DNA of 64,000 bases from Lachnospiraceae bacterium UBA3689 (GTDB taxonomy: Bacteria > Bacillota > Clostridia > Lachnospirales > Lachnospiraceae), in the NCBI GenBank assembly GCA_002371465.1, contig DFIU01000026.1, forward strand, positions 23,782 to 87,781. Direction: 5' to 3'. A model generated the notes under the pieces. The model saw only the letters and a list, made by a program, of their open reading frames with translations, had not been told where the DNA came from and made no database searches. Shown here one piece after another: positions 54,585 through 62,985 of this stretch. The number at the start of each line of letters is the position of its first letter. Positions within the stretch are counted from its first letter, which is position 1. The position numbers were made by a program, and so were the translations under genes.

Positions 54585-55892
54585 ATGGATGTTGTGATGA
54601 ACAAGACGACTGTACACCCGTATAGCAGAAGCGTATCCATTATTGGTGTCGGTTGTACCCCGTTTATGTATACGGTGGATCATCCGGAGACAAACGGCCT
54701 GACAGAGGGAGAAATGTATGGTTATGCTGCGCTGAAGGCTATGGAGGATGCGGGCGTCAATCCGCAGGACGTCGATTTTTATTTCCATGGCGAAGCCAGC
54801 CCGCTGAATAATTCCAACTATCTGACACCGAATGTCCAGATCGCCAACTGGTTCGGCATGAAGGGAAAGGCCTCTATCCATCATTCGGAGGCCTGCTGCA
54901 CAGGTTACTATGCCATTGAAGAGGCGGTCAACGCTGTCGCCAGCGGCAAGTACAACTGTGTCCTGTCCGGCTGCGTCGAATTCGGAGACAGCGTAGCAGT
55001 TCCCGATCATCCCTATAAGCGGTCCAAGATCAGCATGGAAGAGTTCCTGAGGACGACCGCATGGCTCTATGACAGATCGTATACCAGAAGTCTGATGGGA
55101 GGACTCAACCTGATCTATGACGATGCCGCCGAGTGGTATAAGCGGACTCGGGGTCTTACCGACCAGGAGATGGACGATACTCTGAACTGGATGTGCATCA
55201 ATAATCGGAAGAACGCATCCAAGAACCCGCTTGCGATTGCGCGGACCACTTATGAGGAGATTGCGAAGGAGAAGGGCTTTGACAATGTCATTGACTATAT
55301 GCGCTCTCCCTATAACCCCCGGATGGGAGACTTTCTCCGCGCCAGCGGCCTGGAGCTGAAGTGTGACGGTGCAGCTGCAGTCATTGTGTGCGCGACCGAT
55401 ATGGTTGACAAGTACATGGGCAACAAGACGCATAAGCCGATTGAGGTTCTGGGCGTGGGCGCTGCAGCTTGTGAAGCGACGACTCCTCACTTCGAGGTCA
55501 ATGCAACGATTGAGGCGGTACGCCAGGTCTATGAGGTGACTGGTGTAAAGCCGGAGGAGATCGACGTCTTCTATGCAAATGACTTCATCATCACATCTCA
55601 TCTGGTAGCTGCGGAGATTGCCGGCTATCTGCCTTATGGCGAGGGCTGGAAATATATCTGCGAAGGCAGGACCGCTTACGATGGAGATAAGCCCATCAAT
55701 ACAAACGGAGGACGGACTTCTTTCGGACATGCCCATGCGGCATCGGGGTTGGCGGATCTGTACGAGGCAGTACACCAGATGCGCGGCGAGGCCGGTGAAG
55801 GCCAGATGAAGAAGATTCCGAAGACTGCCATGCTGCGCGGATATGGCGGAGCGCAGAATATCTGCACCTATATCATCCGTACAGAGGAATGA
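54585..55892 (+). CDS. SCP2/PhlC-type thiolase-like acyltransferase, copy 2
   Basis: 435 residues from the ATG after AAGGGAG. It is a paralogue of the protein at 7519-8802 across its whole length. Shared elements are the nucleophile block SEACCTGY (Cys104), ADGA-like DGAAAVIV, NTNGGRTSFGH and the cysteine-free RGYGGAQN. It should form a complex with the DUF35 protein encoded 17 bases later and act on acyl-CoA or acyl-ACP. It opens the second module, which continues to phosphotransacylase and butyrate kinase, so the product thioester may be used for ATP synthesis (inference). Confidence 0.87.
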   Translation: MDVVMNKTTVHPYSRSVSIIGVGCTPFMYTVDHPETNGLTEGEMYGYAALKAMEDAGVNPQDVDFYFHGEASPLNNSNYLTPNVQIANWFGMKGKASIHHSEACCTGYYAIEEAVNAVASGKYNCVLSGCVEFGDSVAVPDHPYKRSKISMEEFLRTTAWLYDRSYTRSLMGGLNLIYDDAAEWYKRTRGLTDQEMDDTLNWMCINNRKNASKNPLAIARTTYEEIAKEKGFDNVIDYMRSPYNPRMGDFLRASGLELKCDGAAAVIVCATDMVDKYMGNKTHKPIEVLGVGAAACEATTPHFEVNATIEAVRQVYEVTGVKPEEIDVFYANDFIITSHLVAAEIAGYLPYGEGWKYICEGRTAYDGDKPINTNGGRTSFGHAHAASGLADLYEAVHQMRGEAGEGQMKKIPKTAMLRGYGGAQNICTYIIRTEE

Positions 55893-55909
55893 TGAGAGGA
55901 GGAAAAAAG

Positions 55910-56338
55910 ATGAGTGAGAGCCCAATTAAGTTAGAGAAGGTTGTTGAGACATTTTACGAAAACCTGGAGAAGGGGAAGATCACCGGGAAACGCTGCAAGA
56001 AGTGCGGTACGGTAGAATTTCCTCCGGTCTATGCCTGCAATTCCTGCGGAAGCTGGGATATGGAATGGGTAGAGATCAGCGGCAAGGGCAAGCTGCATTC
56101 CATGGTCATGCCTGCTCCGCTTTCAATGAAGCCGGAGTACAAAGATCTGGGCAAGTTCTGCTACGGAGATGTTGAGATTGAGGAGGGCGCTCATCTGAAC
56201 GCCGTCGTTCGGGGCATCAGTAAGAAAAAACGTCGGGAAATCCTTGAGGGCAAGGGCCTGCCGGTGAATGTGCACGCCTCCATCTACCAAAGGGATGGCT
56301 ACAAGACGGTCGTTTTTGATTTGGATGAAGATCAGTAA
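55910..56338 (+). CDS. Zn-ribbon/OB-fold DUF35 protein, thiolase partner, copy 2
   Basis: 142 residues from the ATG after GAGGAGG; an earlier ATG at 55889 overlaps the thiolase stop. The zinc ribbon has Cys29, Cys32, Cys43 and Cys46, and the OB-fold begins at GKGKLHSMVM. It matches copy 1 in cysteine spacing and in the KCGxVEFPP motif. It is expected to stabilise or gate the thiolase-like protein. A hairpin follows it, before the ACP gene. Confidence 0.9.
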   Translation: MSESPIKLEKVVETFYENLEKGKITGKRCKKCGTVEFPPVYACNSCGSWDMEWVEISGKGKLHSMVMPAPLSMKPEYKDLGKFCYGDVEIEEGAHLNAVVRGISKKKRREILEGKGLPVNVHASIYQRDGYKTVVFDLDEDQ

Positions 56339-56353
56339 TATACAGATAAACGG

Positions 56354-56387
56354 AGAGTGTCTGATTCTAAGTGCTGCCAGACGCTCT
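56354..56387 (+). other. Hairpin between DUF35 and ACP genes
   Basis: Ten-base arms AGAGTGTCTG/CAGACGCTCT (one G-U pair), 14-base loop, no T-run. Likely an mRNA processing or stability element. Confidence 0.5.
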
Positions 56388-56443
56388 GGTATAGACAATC
56401 TCGGGCATTCTATATAAACTTAATGAATAAGGAGAAGATGATT

Positions 56444-56683
56444 ATGGATAGAAAAGAACTGGAAGCAAAGGTAATTGAACTGGTTGCGATGTCTTATAAC
56501 AAGGATGCAGCGGAGCTTTCAACATCGACAAGCTTTAAGGACGAACTGAAGGGCGCATCGGTACAGATGGTAGCTTTGGTTGCTGAGATTGAAAATGAGC
56601 TGGATGCAACCATCACCCTTCAGGATGCGGCCGGCTGTGAGACGATCGGTGATCTGGTCGATGTAGTCGAAGAGGAAATGTGA
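56444..56683 (+). CDS. Acyl carrier protein, copy 2
   Basis: 79 residues from ATG 56444, 8 bases after GGAG; ATG 56438 is too close to that site. The candidate phosphopantetheine serine is Ser39 in DELKGASVQ, the same number as in copy 1. It is strongly acidic with the four-helix pattern. The N-terminal VAMSYNKDAA mirrors the AAMAFNKDAA of copy 1, showing common descent. It lies after the thiolase/DUF35 genes here but before them in the first module. It is flanked on both sides by hairpins, which may raise or isolate its expression. Confidence 0.85.
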   Translation: MDRKELEAKVIELVAMSYNKDAAELSTSTSFKDELKGASVQMVALVAEIENELDATITLQDAAGCETIGDLVDVVEEEM

Positions 56684-56694
56684 TATCGAATATC

Positions 56695-56734
56695 CCTCCC
56701 CGGATTTTTGCTGGTCAGTAAAGGTTCGGGGAGG
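56695..56734 (+). other. Hairpin between ACP and phosphotransacylase genes
   Basis: Eight-base GC arms CCTCCCCG/CGGGGAGG with a 24-base loop and no T-run, 11 bases after the ACP stop. Confidence 0.5.
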
Positions 56735-56802
56735 AACGGCATCCGACCAAGATCAATCTGTCGATGACGCAGGGTTGGCATATACATGAAGGAGAGATAC
56801 AG

Positions 56803-57810
56803 ATGAGCGTTCTGGATAAAATTTATGAGAAGGCAAAGCTGAATCCGCAGAAGGTCGCCTTTCCGGAGGCGGCGAACGAAAAGATGATGCAGGCAGCCTT
56901 CGAAGCCGGCAAGGAGGGCTATATTATACCCCTTCTCGTCGGAAAGGCAGAAGACCTCCGGGCTTTGGTTAAGGAGCGCGGATATGAAGAATCTGTCTTC
57001 ACGTTTGTGGACATAGAGGATGAAGAGACAACGGCAAAGATTATTGAAGCGTATGTAGCACGTCCGGATACCCTTTTAAAGGAGAAGGCGCTGCGGCGCA
57101 GAATGGCGGATCCGCTTTACTACGCAATGGCGATGCAAAAGGCTGGAGAGGCTGACGTTACCTTTGCGGGCATTGACAATACGACCGGCGATGTCCTTTT
57201 AGCGGGACAGATGATGATCGGCTTAAAGCCCGGCATCAGCACAATCTCCAGCATTGGTCTGGCGGATATTCCTGGCTTTGAGGGCAGTGAGGAATCCTTG
57301 CTGGCAGTCGGCGACAGTGCAGTTTGCACGAATCCCAATGCAGAGCAGCTGGCTGATATCGCGATTTCTGCCTGTGAGACCGTGCAGAGCCTTCTTGGCT
57401 GGGAGCCGCGCTGTGCCATGGTCAGCTACTCTACTTTGGGAAGCGGCCAGGGTGAGCTGATCGATAAGGTCACAGAGGCCGTGCGGATTGCAAAAGAGAA
57501 GCGGCCGGATCTTAATATCGACGGGGAATTCCAGCTGGATGCGGCTATCTCACCGGCCGTTGCACAAAAAAAGGTGAAGAGGGAGAGCCCGGTAGCGGGT
57601 AAGGCCAACATCGTGATCTGGCCGGATCTCAATGTCGGCAATGTCGGCGTCAAGCTGATTCAGCAGTTCGGTCATGCTGATGTCTATGGACCTATGCTCC
57701 AGGGCTTCAACAGCGTAGTCTGTGACTGCTCCAGAGGGGCACCGGTTTCTGAAATCAAGGGAAATGTCATTATTTCAGCAGTCCGTGCAGCGGGCATGAA
57801 AAAGGTCTGA
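56803..57810 (+). CDS. Phosphate acetyl/butyryltransferase family enzyme
   Basis: 335 residues from the ATG after AAGGAGAG. The Pta/Ptb fold is evident: VAFPEAANEKMM at the start, then the phosphate-binding TTGDVLLAGQ, STLGSGQG, DGEFQLDAA and PDLNVGNVG blocks, which are characteristic of Pta. It converts an acyl-CoA and phosphate to acyl phosphate and CoA. The gene is joined to a butyrate kinase-type gene (15 bases on), so the natural substrate is probably butyryl- or another short or branched acyl-CoA rather than acetyl-CoA. This gives substrate-level ATP. Confidence 0.9.
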   Translation: MSVLDKIYEKAKLNPQKVAFPEAANEKMMQAAFEAGKEGYIIPLLVGKAEDLRALVKERGYEESVFTFVDIEDEETTAKIIEAYVARPDTLLKEKALRRRMADPLYYAMAMQKAGEADVTFAGIDNTTGDVLLAGQMMIGLKPGISTISSIGLADIPGFEGSEESLLAVGDSAVCTNPNAEQLADIAISACETVQSLLGWEPRCAMVSYSTLGSGQGELIDKVTEAVRIAKEKRPDLNIDGEFQLDAAISPAVAQKKVKRESPVAGKANIVIWPDLNVGNVGVKLIQQFGHADVYGPMLQGFNSVVCDCSRGAPVSEIKGNVIISAVRAAGMKKV

Positions 57811-57825
57811 GGGGGAAAGCAAGCG

Positions 57826-58932
57826 ATGGGATATAAGGTTTTTGCAATCAACCCGGGTTCAACCTCGACTAAGATCGCTATGTTTGACGGGGAGACCTGC
57901 CTGTTTTCCAAAAATGTAGCACATGATGCCAAGGAACTGGCTTCCTTCCCTAATATGGCTGCCCAGCTGCCCTATCGAAGAGATATGATCTTACAGATTC
58001 TCAGCGATGCTGGACAGACCCTTGAGGATATAGATGTCTTTGTCGGCCGCGGCGGCGGCCTCCTGTCCGTTGAAGGCGGAACTTATGAAATCACGGATCT
58101 GGTGCTGGAACATGCGCGGACCTGCGCAAATGGCGTCGTGCATCCGGCGACTCTGGGTTCCCAGCTGGCTCATGAATTTGCGGAGCGTTATGGCGCCAAG
58201 GCCATGGTTGTCAATCCTCCGGATGTGGATGAGCTGCAGGATCTTGCCCGTATGACGGGAATCAAAGGGGTCTATCGTACCGTGCATTTGCATGCGTTGA
58301 ACCTTAAGGAGACTGCTATCCGGCACAGTCATCAGGTGGAAAAGAAGAAGTACGAGGACTGCAATTATATTGTCTGCCACATCGGTGGCGGCATTTCGAT
58401 CTCGGCTCATCGTCGGGGTAGAATGGTTGACGGTTATGATATCGTCGGCGGGGAAGGACCCATGGCTCCAACCCGCTGCGGGGGGATCTCCGTCTACGAT
58501 CTTTTGGATTATATGGAACAGGAGAATGTCAGCGCTAAAGAGGTGCGCCGTCTTTGCACAAGATCAGGTGGCTTCGTGAGTCATCTGGGCATCTCTGATG
58601 CCATCGAGGTCACCAGGCGTGCAGCGGAAGGCGATCGGCATGCGGAGATGGTCTGGAATTCCATGATCTATCAGATCGAGAAGGGAATCGGAGCCATGGC
58701 TGCTGTTTTAAAGGGCGACATCAACGCAATTCTGCTTGGCGGCGGCATGGTCCACAATGAGGACCTGGTCAATCAGATCAAAGAGAGCTGCAGTTTCATC
58801 GCTCCCGTATATGCTTATCCCGGTGAGTTTGAGATGGAGGCCATGGCAGCCGGAGCGATCCGTGTTCTGGACGGAGAAGAAGAGCTGAAGGTCTACACCG
58901 GAAAAAAGGTATTTGAGAAATTCGATTTCTGA
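57826..58932 (+). CDS. Butyrate kinase family (ASKHA) carboxylate kinase
   Basis: 368 residues, the length of Buk. It has the phosphate-1 loop INPGSTSTKIA near residue 8, GRGGGL near 75, VCHIGGGIS near 185 and the adenosine motif LGGGMVHN near 305. It transfers phosphate from acyl phosphate to ADP, forming ATP and a free acid. Together with the phosphotransacylase it ends a fermentation branch, here placed directly after the thiolase/DUF35/ACP module. The acyl group need not be butyrate; related kinases accept branched and aryl-alkyl acids. Confidence 0.92.
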   Translation: MGYKVFAINPGSTSTKIAMFDGETCLFSKNVAHDAKELASFPNMAAQLPYRRDMILQILSDAGQTLEDIDVFVGRGGGLLSVEGGTYEITDLVLEHARTCANGVVHPATLGSQLAHEFAERYGAKAMVVNPPDVDELQDLARMTGIKGVYRTVHLHALNLKETAIRHSHQVEKKKYEDCNYIVCHIGGGISISAHRRGRMVDGYDIVGGEGPMAPTRCGGISVYDLLDYMEQENVSAKEVRRLCTRSGGFVSHLGISDAIEVTRRAAEGDRHAEMVWNSMIYQIEKGIGAMAAVLKGDINAILLGGGMVHNEDLVNQIKESCSFIAPVYAYPGEFEMEAMAAGAIRVLDGEEELKVYTGKKVFEKFDF

Positions 58933-59092
58933 TCGGGTTTGAGCAGTCTGCAAATAGGATCTGCTCGAAGGCTGCCCGGTATCCGCGCGCAATCACGCAA
59001 GCGGGCCGGAGCCTTTGGGCAGATCTTTTCCTGTGCAGGAACAGGTAAACATAGGACGAGTCGACGAGGGCGATTGCATAAAGAGGAGACGT

Positions 59093-60478
59093 ATGGGCAA
59101 GGGAAGTGCGAGATGGATGAAGCCTGTTGATATGACGACAGGGACACCCTGGAAGAAAATTCTGGAGTTTTCTATACCGATGCTGCTGGGCAATATCGCT
59201 CAGCAGCTCTATAACACGGTAGACAGCATTGTCGTCGGCCGGTATATCGGGGATAATGCGCTGGCTGCAGTGGGGAGCGCAGGACCGATTCTGAATCTTT
59301 TGATTGTGCTGTTTGTCGGAATTTCGATTGGTGCAAGTATCGTGGTTGCCCAGTATCTTGGGGCCAGGGACAGGGAATCGCTTTCCTGGTCTGTGGGCAA
59401 TTGCATTATCCTGATTCTTGCAGCTTCCGCCCTGGTCACACTTGCGGGACTGATCGTGGTGCGGCCACTGCTGGTTGCGCTGAACACACCAGATACGATC
59501 ATAGACTGGTGCGCAGCCTATTTATCTGTCATGTTTGCCGGTTCGGTGGGGCTGGCCTTCTATAATATTTTAAGCGGAGTTCTTCGAGGGCTCGGGGATT
59601 CAATATCTGCCCTCCTCTACCTGGTTATTTCCAGTGTCATCAATATTGTACTCGATGTGTACTTTGTGGCAGTCCTTCATCTGGGAGTTCCGGGTGTCGC
59701 CTATGCGACAATCATTGCCCAGGCTTTTTCCGGCATCCTCTGTATCCTGAGGCTGACCCGCATGACGGATATGTTTGACATGAAGTGGAAGTATTTTCGC
59801 TGGAAAAAGAGATACGGGATGGGTATTATCCGCCTGGGAATTCCGTCAGGGATCACCCAGGCCATCCTTTCCATGGCGATGATTCTATGTCAGAATCTGA
59901 CCAATTCCTATGGAGAAGCCTTCATTGCAGCCAATGTCATGCTGCAGAGAGTGGATGGCTTTGCCATGCTGCCCAATCTATCCTTTGGAACCGCTTTTAC
60001 GACCTACGCAGGCCAGAATATTGGAGCCAAGGATATGAAGCGGGTTCAGAAAGGGGCAAGACAGGGCCTGCTGCTGTCCGTCCTGGTCTCGCTGGTCATT
60101 ACCTCTCTGATTCTGATTTTTGGAAAATATTTGATGCACATTTTCACCGATACACAGGAACTGGTTGACATGAGCATGCAGCTGATGCGGATTCTGGCTG
60201 CCGGCTACATTGCCATGGCGGTCATTCAGACTCTTGGTGGAATTATGAGAGGCGCCGGGGATACCATGACGCCTATGTGGATCTCGATTGTTCAGATCAT
60301 GGGCGTTCGGGTGCCGCTTGCCTATTTCCTCTGCTATGCGACAAGATCTGCTGCTTATCCGATCGGGCGGAAAGAGATGCTCTATGTTTCGCTTTTGATT
60401 GCCTGGATCTTTGGCGCAGTCATCAGTGCAGTTTTTTACAAAAGAGGTCGTTGGAAGAATCGGGCTATTACAACTTGA
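59093..60478 (+). CDS. MATE-family efflux transporter
   Basis: 461 residues from the ATG after AGAGGAG; the frame extends to 59015 without a better site. Twelve hydrophobic helices in two halves, with MLLGNIAQQLYNTVDSIVVGR near the start and the second-half counterpart VMLQRVDGFAMLPNLSFG, typical of the DinF/NorM-like MATE branch. It exports cationic or phenolic compounds using Na+ or H+. In this operon it may remove a toxic end product such as a released aglycone or aromatic acid. Confidence 0.92.
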   Translation: MGKGSARWMKPVDMTTGTPWKKILEFSIPMLLGNIAQQLYNTVDSIVVGRYIGDNALAAVGSAGPILNLLIVLFVGISIGASIVVAQYLGARDRESLSWSVGNCIILILAASALVTLAGLIVVRPLLVALNTPDTIIDWCAAYLSVMFAGSVGLAFYNILSGVLRGLGDSISALLYLVISSVINIVLDVYFVAVLHLGVPGVAYATIIAQAFSGILCILRLTRMTDMFDMKWKYFRWKKRYGMGIIRLGIPSGITQAILSMAMILCQNLTNSYGEAFIAANVMLQRVDGFAMLPNLSFGTAFTTYAGQNIGAKDMKRVQKGARQGLLLSVLVSLVITSLILIFGKYLMHIFTDTQELVDMSMQLMRILAAGYIAMAVIQTLGGIMRGAGDTMTPMWISIVQIMGVRVPLAYFLCYATRSAAYPIGRKEMLYVSLLIAWIFGAVISAVFYKRGRWKNRAITT

Positions 60479-60516
60479 TTACGACTCTGCAGACCAACAT
60501 AGGGTGAATTATTCTG

Positions 60517-61995
60517 ATGGAAGGATCAGATTGGAGTGGTATGGAGAAGCTAAGAATATCCGATAATGGGAGATATTTTGTAACACAGGATGGAAGACCA
60601 TTTTCGTGGCTGGCAGATACGGCATGGACGGTACCGGCTAGATTAAAATGGGACGATGTCTCCTGCTATATGCAAACTCGGAAGTCACAAGGGTTCACAG
60701 TGCTACAAATGGTTGCGCTGGATCCGGAGTTTAATCCGGAGATGCGGGATCCGGACGGCAATCCGGCGCTAATTGATGGGAATGCGGACAAACCTAACGA
60801 GCGTTATTTTGCTTACTTTGATTCTGTTCTGGATATGGCGGAGCGTTATGGTTTCTATGTTTTGTTGCTGCCATTCTGGGGACAACTGGTCACAGGGGAT
60901 GATTGGAGTGGCAGAATCTGGCCAGTAACCATTACAGAGAAGAGTGCCTATGGATTTGCACGATGGCTGGGAGAAAGATGCAGGCATCGCAAAAACATTC
61001 TGTGGTGTCTGGGCGGTGATCGGCAACCTATACACAAGGGCAGGGATTTTCGCCCTGTCTGGCGACGAGCAGCAGAAGGCCTGGCGGCAGGAGTGCTTGG
61101 ACGGGATCTTCGGTCTGATGAAGATCCGGAGATGTGGAGAGAACTTCTGATCACTTACCATGCCTGCTACGAGAGGGAGACTGGTGAGTGTTCAACTTTT
61201 TCTTATTGGGATGAGAAAGAGGCTTGGATCAGTTTTGTTATGCTGCAGTCCGGTCATGGATCAGAGGTGAAAAACTATAACCTGGTCCAAAGAGAATATA
61301 AAGCCCGGGTGATGCCAGTGTGGGACGGAGAGCCGGCTTATGAGATGATGCCGACGGAATGGCCAGTTAGGGACAACAGCAGCTTCCACGGAGCTTATAT
61401 GGTAAGAAAACGAGCCTACTGGAGTCTATTAAGCGGAGCGTTTGGTTTCACCTATGGACACGCTTCTATATGGAACTGTATTTCCGAGAAGGAAAGAAAT
61501 CAGGTGTCCAAAGTTACCTGGTTTGAGGCAATGCATTCTGAGGGAGCGGCACAGATGAAGATCCTGCGAGATTTTATGGAAGCTGTTCACCCACAGACCT
61601 ACCAGCCATGTCAGAATCTTTTCGTCGATGAGGGTACGGATGATTTGCACAGTCATGTGCAGACGGCAGTATCACCTGGCGGAGACAGAGTCCTTGTTTA
61701 CTTCCCTGTAGGTGGTGAGCGGACTCTCCGTATGAAAGAATTTATTTCGGAGAAAAGTTTGCCAGAGAGGTTACATGTCTTTTGGTTTGATCCGAAGACG
61801 GGTGAGGTAGTAAGAGGAGATGATCTGGAAGCCTCGGAGAATGGAGATCTGAAAATCGGATGGAGTCCCACCAAAGAGGGGGATGATCAGCTCTTGATTC
61901 TAACCAGGCGAGATGAGAATATTCAAATTCCCAACCGCATTTACAGGGAAATAAGCAGAGAAACAGGAACGCAGAAAGTCTTTGACTGGGGCTAA
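60517..61995 (+). CDS. GH140-like (DUF4038) glycoside hydrolase, possible apiosidase
   Basis: 492 residues. It has the DUF4038 TIM barrel, starting with NGRYFVTQDGRPFSWLADTAW (here DTAW at about residue 34), and a C-terminal beta-sandwich domain (about 400-480) like the putative collagen-binding domain attached to it. Likely acid/base and nucleophile positions are Asp in CLGGDRQP and Glu in DGEPAYE. The characterised GH140 enzyme cleaves apiose from rhamnogalacturonan II. No signal peptide, so it acts on imported substrate. ATG 60541 is a possible alternative start. The terminator overlaps its stop codon. Confidence 0.82.
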   Translation: MEGSDWSGMEKLRISDNGRYFVTQDGRPFSWLADTAWTVPARLKWDDVSCYMQTRKSQGFTVLQMVALDPEFNPEMRDPDGNPALIDGNADKPNERYFAYFDSVLDMAERYGFYVLLLPFWGQLVTGDDWSGRIWPVTITEKSAYGFARWLGERCRHRKNILWCLGGDRQPIHKGRDFRPVWRRAAEGLAAGVLGRDLRSDEDPEMWRELLITYHACYERETGECSTFSYWDEKEAWISFVMLQSGHGSEVKNYNLVQREYKARVMPVWDGEPAYEMMPTEWPVRDNSSFHGAYMVRKRAYWSLLSGAFGFTYGHASIWNCISEKERNQVSKVTWFEAMHSEGAAQMKILRDFMEAVHPQTYQPCQNLFVDEGTDDLHSHVQTAVSPGGDRVLVYFPVGGERTLRMKEFISEKSLPERLHVFWFDPKTGEVVRGDDLEASENGDLKIGWSPTKEGDDQLLILTRRDENIQIPNRIYREISRETGTQKVFDWG

Positions 61996-62018
61996 AGACT
62001 TTCTGCATCTGTCTTTTG
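61971..62018. terminator. Terminator nested over the glycoside hydrolase stop codon
   Basis: Perfect 13-base arms GCAGAAAGTCTTT/AAAGACTTTCTGC (61971-61983, 61994-62006), with the stop codon (61993-61995) spanning the loop's 3' edge; ATCTGTCTTTT follows. It sits between convergent genes. Confidence 0.65.
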
Positions 62019-62038
62019 TAAAAATGTATCTGTTTGAT

Positions 62039-62731
62039 TTAAGAATATTTTGTAGTTGATGGCATACGCATGATGGTACGGAAACCTTCCGGATCTTCCT
62101 TACGTTTTAAGGTCATGTAAATGGCTCCAACGCGCATGACATTCAATAGATTCACGATGTCTTCTGGAGCGAGAGGTTCCGCATCCTCATCAGCATCCAG
62201 CCAACTCTGGGCGGATAGGAAATGCAGTTCGACAAAGATGTCGACAAAATGGCTGCGGAGTTCATCCCGGGGCTGACCGTCTCGATCCATCATCTCCTGA
62301 AGATTCCTGGCAATAAGAGGCTTCAGGCGTTTGACGAAATAGGGATCCCCAAATTTACGGTCCAGGAGCGCCATCATGGCCTCCCGATGCTTGCTGCAAA
62401 ACTGAAACCAGGTATTGAAAATTTCCGGCGGAGCCGGATTGAATTTAGTAAGAAAGGTCTCATTGGTCAGATGAACTTCCGGCTGCCGGGAAGCACTGGC
62501 ATACCTCTCAGCAATTTCATCCAGAAGACTTGTTTCAATCTGCTCCATCAGGTCATAGATGTCGCTGAAATACTGGTAAAAGGTACCCCGAGTGATTTCG
62601 GTGTAGCGGCAGATTTCAATGACAGAGATTTTGTCCCATTTTTTATGTCGAATCAGAGCCAGGTAGGAATGGATGATTCGACGGCGGGTGTGTTCGGATT
62701 TGTTTGATCTGTGAACCGGATTAGGTGACAT
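62039..62731 (-). CDS. TetR-family transcription regulator
   Basis: 230 residues. The N-terminal HTH is clear (ISVIEICRYTEITRGTFYQYF at about 35-55). The C-terminal ligand domain is all-helical and unlike any TetR group I know. The gene is divergent from the flavodoxin-fold reductase at 62986, 254 bases away, and is likely its regulator; it also converges on the glycoside hydrolase operon. The ligand may be an aromatic compound that the reductase or MATE exporter handles. Confidence 0.88.
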   Translation of the reverse strand: MSPNPVHRSNKSEHTRRRIIHSYLALIRHKKWDKISVIEICRYTEITRGTFYQYFSDIYDLMEQIETSLLDEIAERYASASRQPEVHLTNETFLTKFNPAPPEIFNTWFQFCSKHREAMMALLDRKFGDPYFVKRLKPLIARNLQEMMDRDGQPRDELRSHFVDIFVELHFLSAQSWLDADEDAEPLAPEDIVNLLNVMRVGAIYMTLKRKEDPEGFRTIMRMPSTTKYS

Positions 62732-62899
62732 ATCAAGGACTCCTTGTACTTGTTAGCCTCCTATGCAGCCAAGAGCTGCCAATAGGACTCTGATCAATAA
62801 AGTATAGCATTTTCGCAAAATTACAGCAAGAAGTGGGGGCTGACGCGCAGCTTCCACAAAATTGAAATTTTGAAGAATGATCGGCAGAATCGGATAGTA

Positions 62900-62928
62900 T
62901 TACGTTGGGGCGTTTTATTTGCTATAAT
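62900..62928 (+). promoter_or_regulatory. Extended -10 promoter of the reductase gene
   Basis: TGCTATAAT (perfect TATAAT at 62923-62928 with TGn) with a weak -35 TTACGT (62900-62905) 17 bases upstream. It lies 58 bases before the start codon. Confidence 0.55.
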
Positions 62929-62985
62929 GAAACAGAACAACAGACGTTTAAAGTTGAACGAAACAGCAAGGTAGGAGGAATGAAA

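Noticed and set aside
54225..55925. 566-codon open frame antisense to the second thiolase-like gene
   Set aside because: No ribosome site and no recognisable family, and the opposite strand encodes a full thiolase-like protein. Such long antisense frames also occur opposite other well-supported genes here (for example 7231-8400 and 21694-23232) and follow from codon bias.
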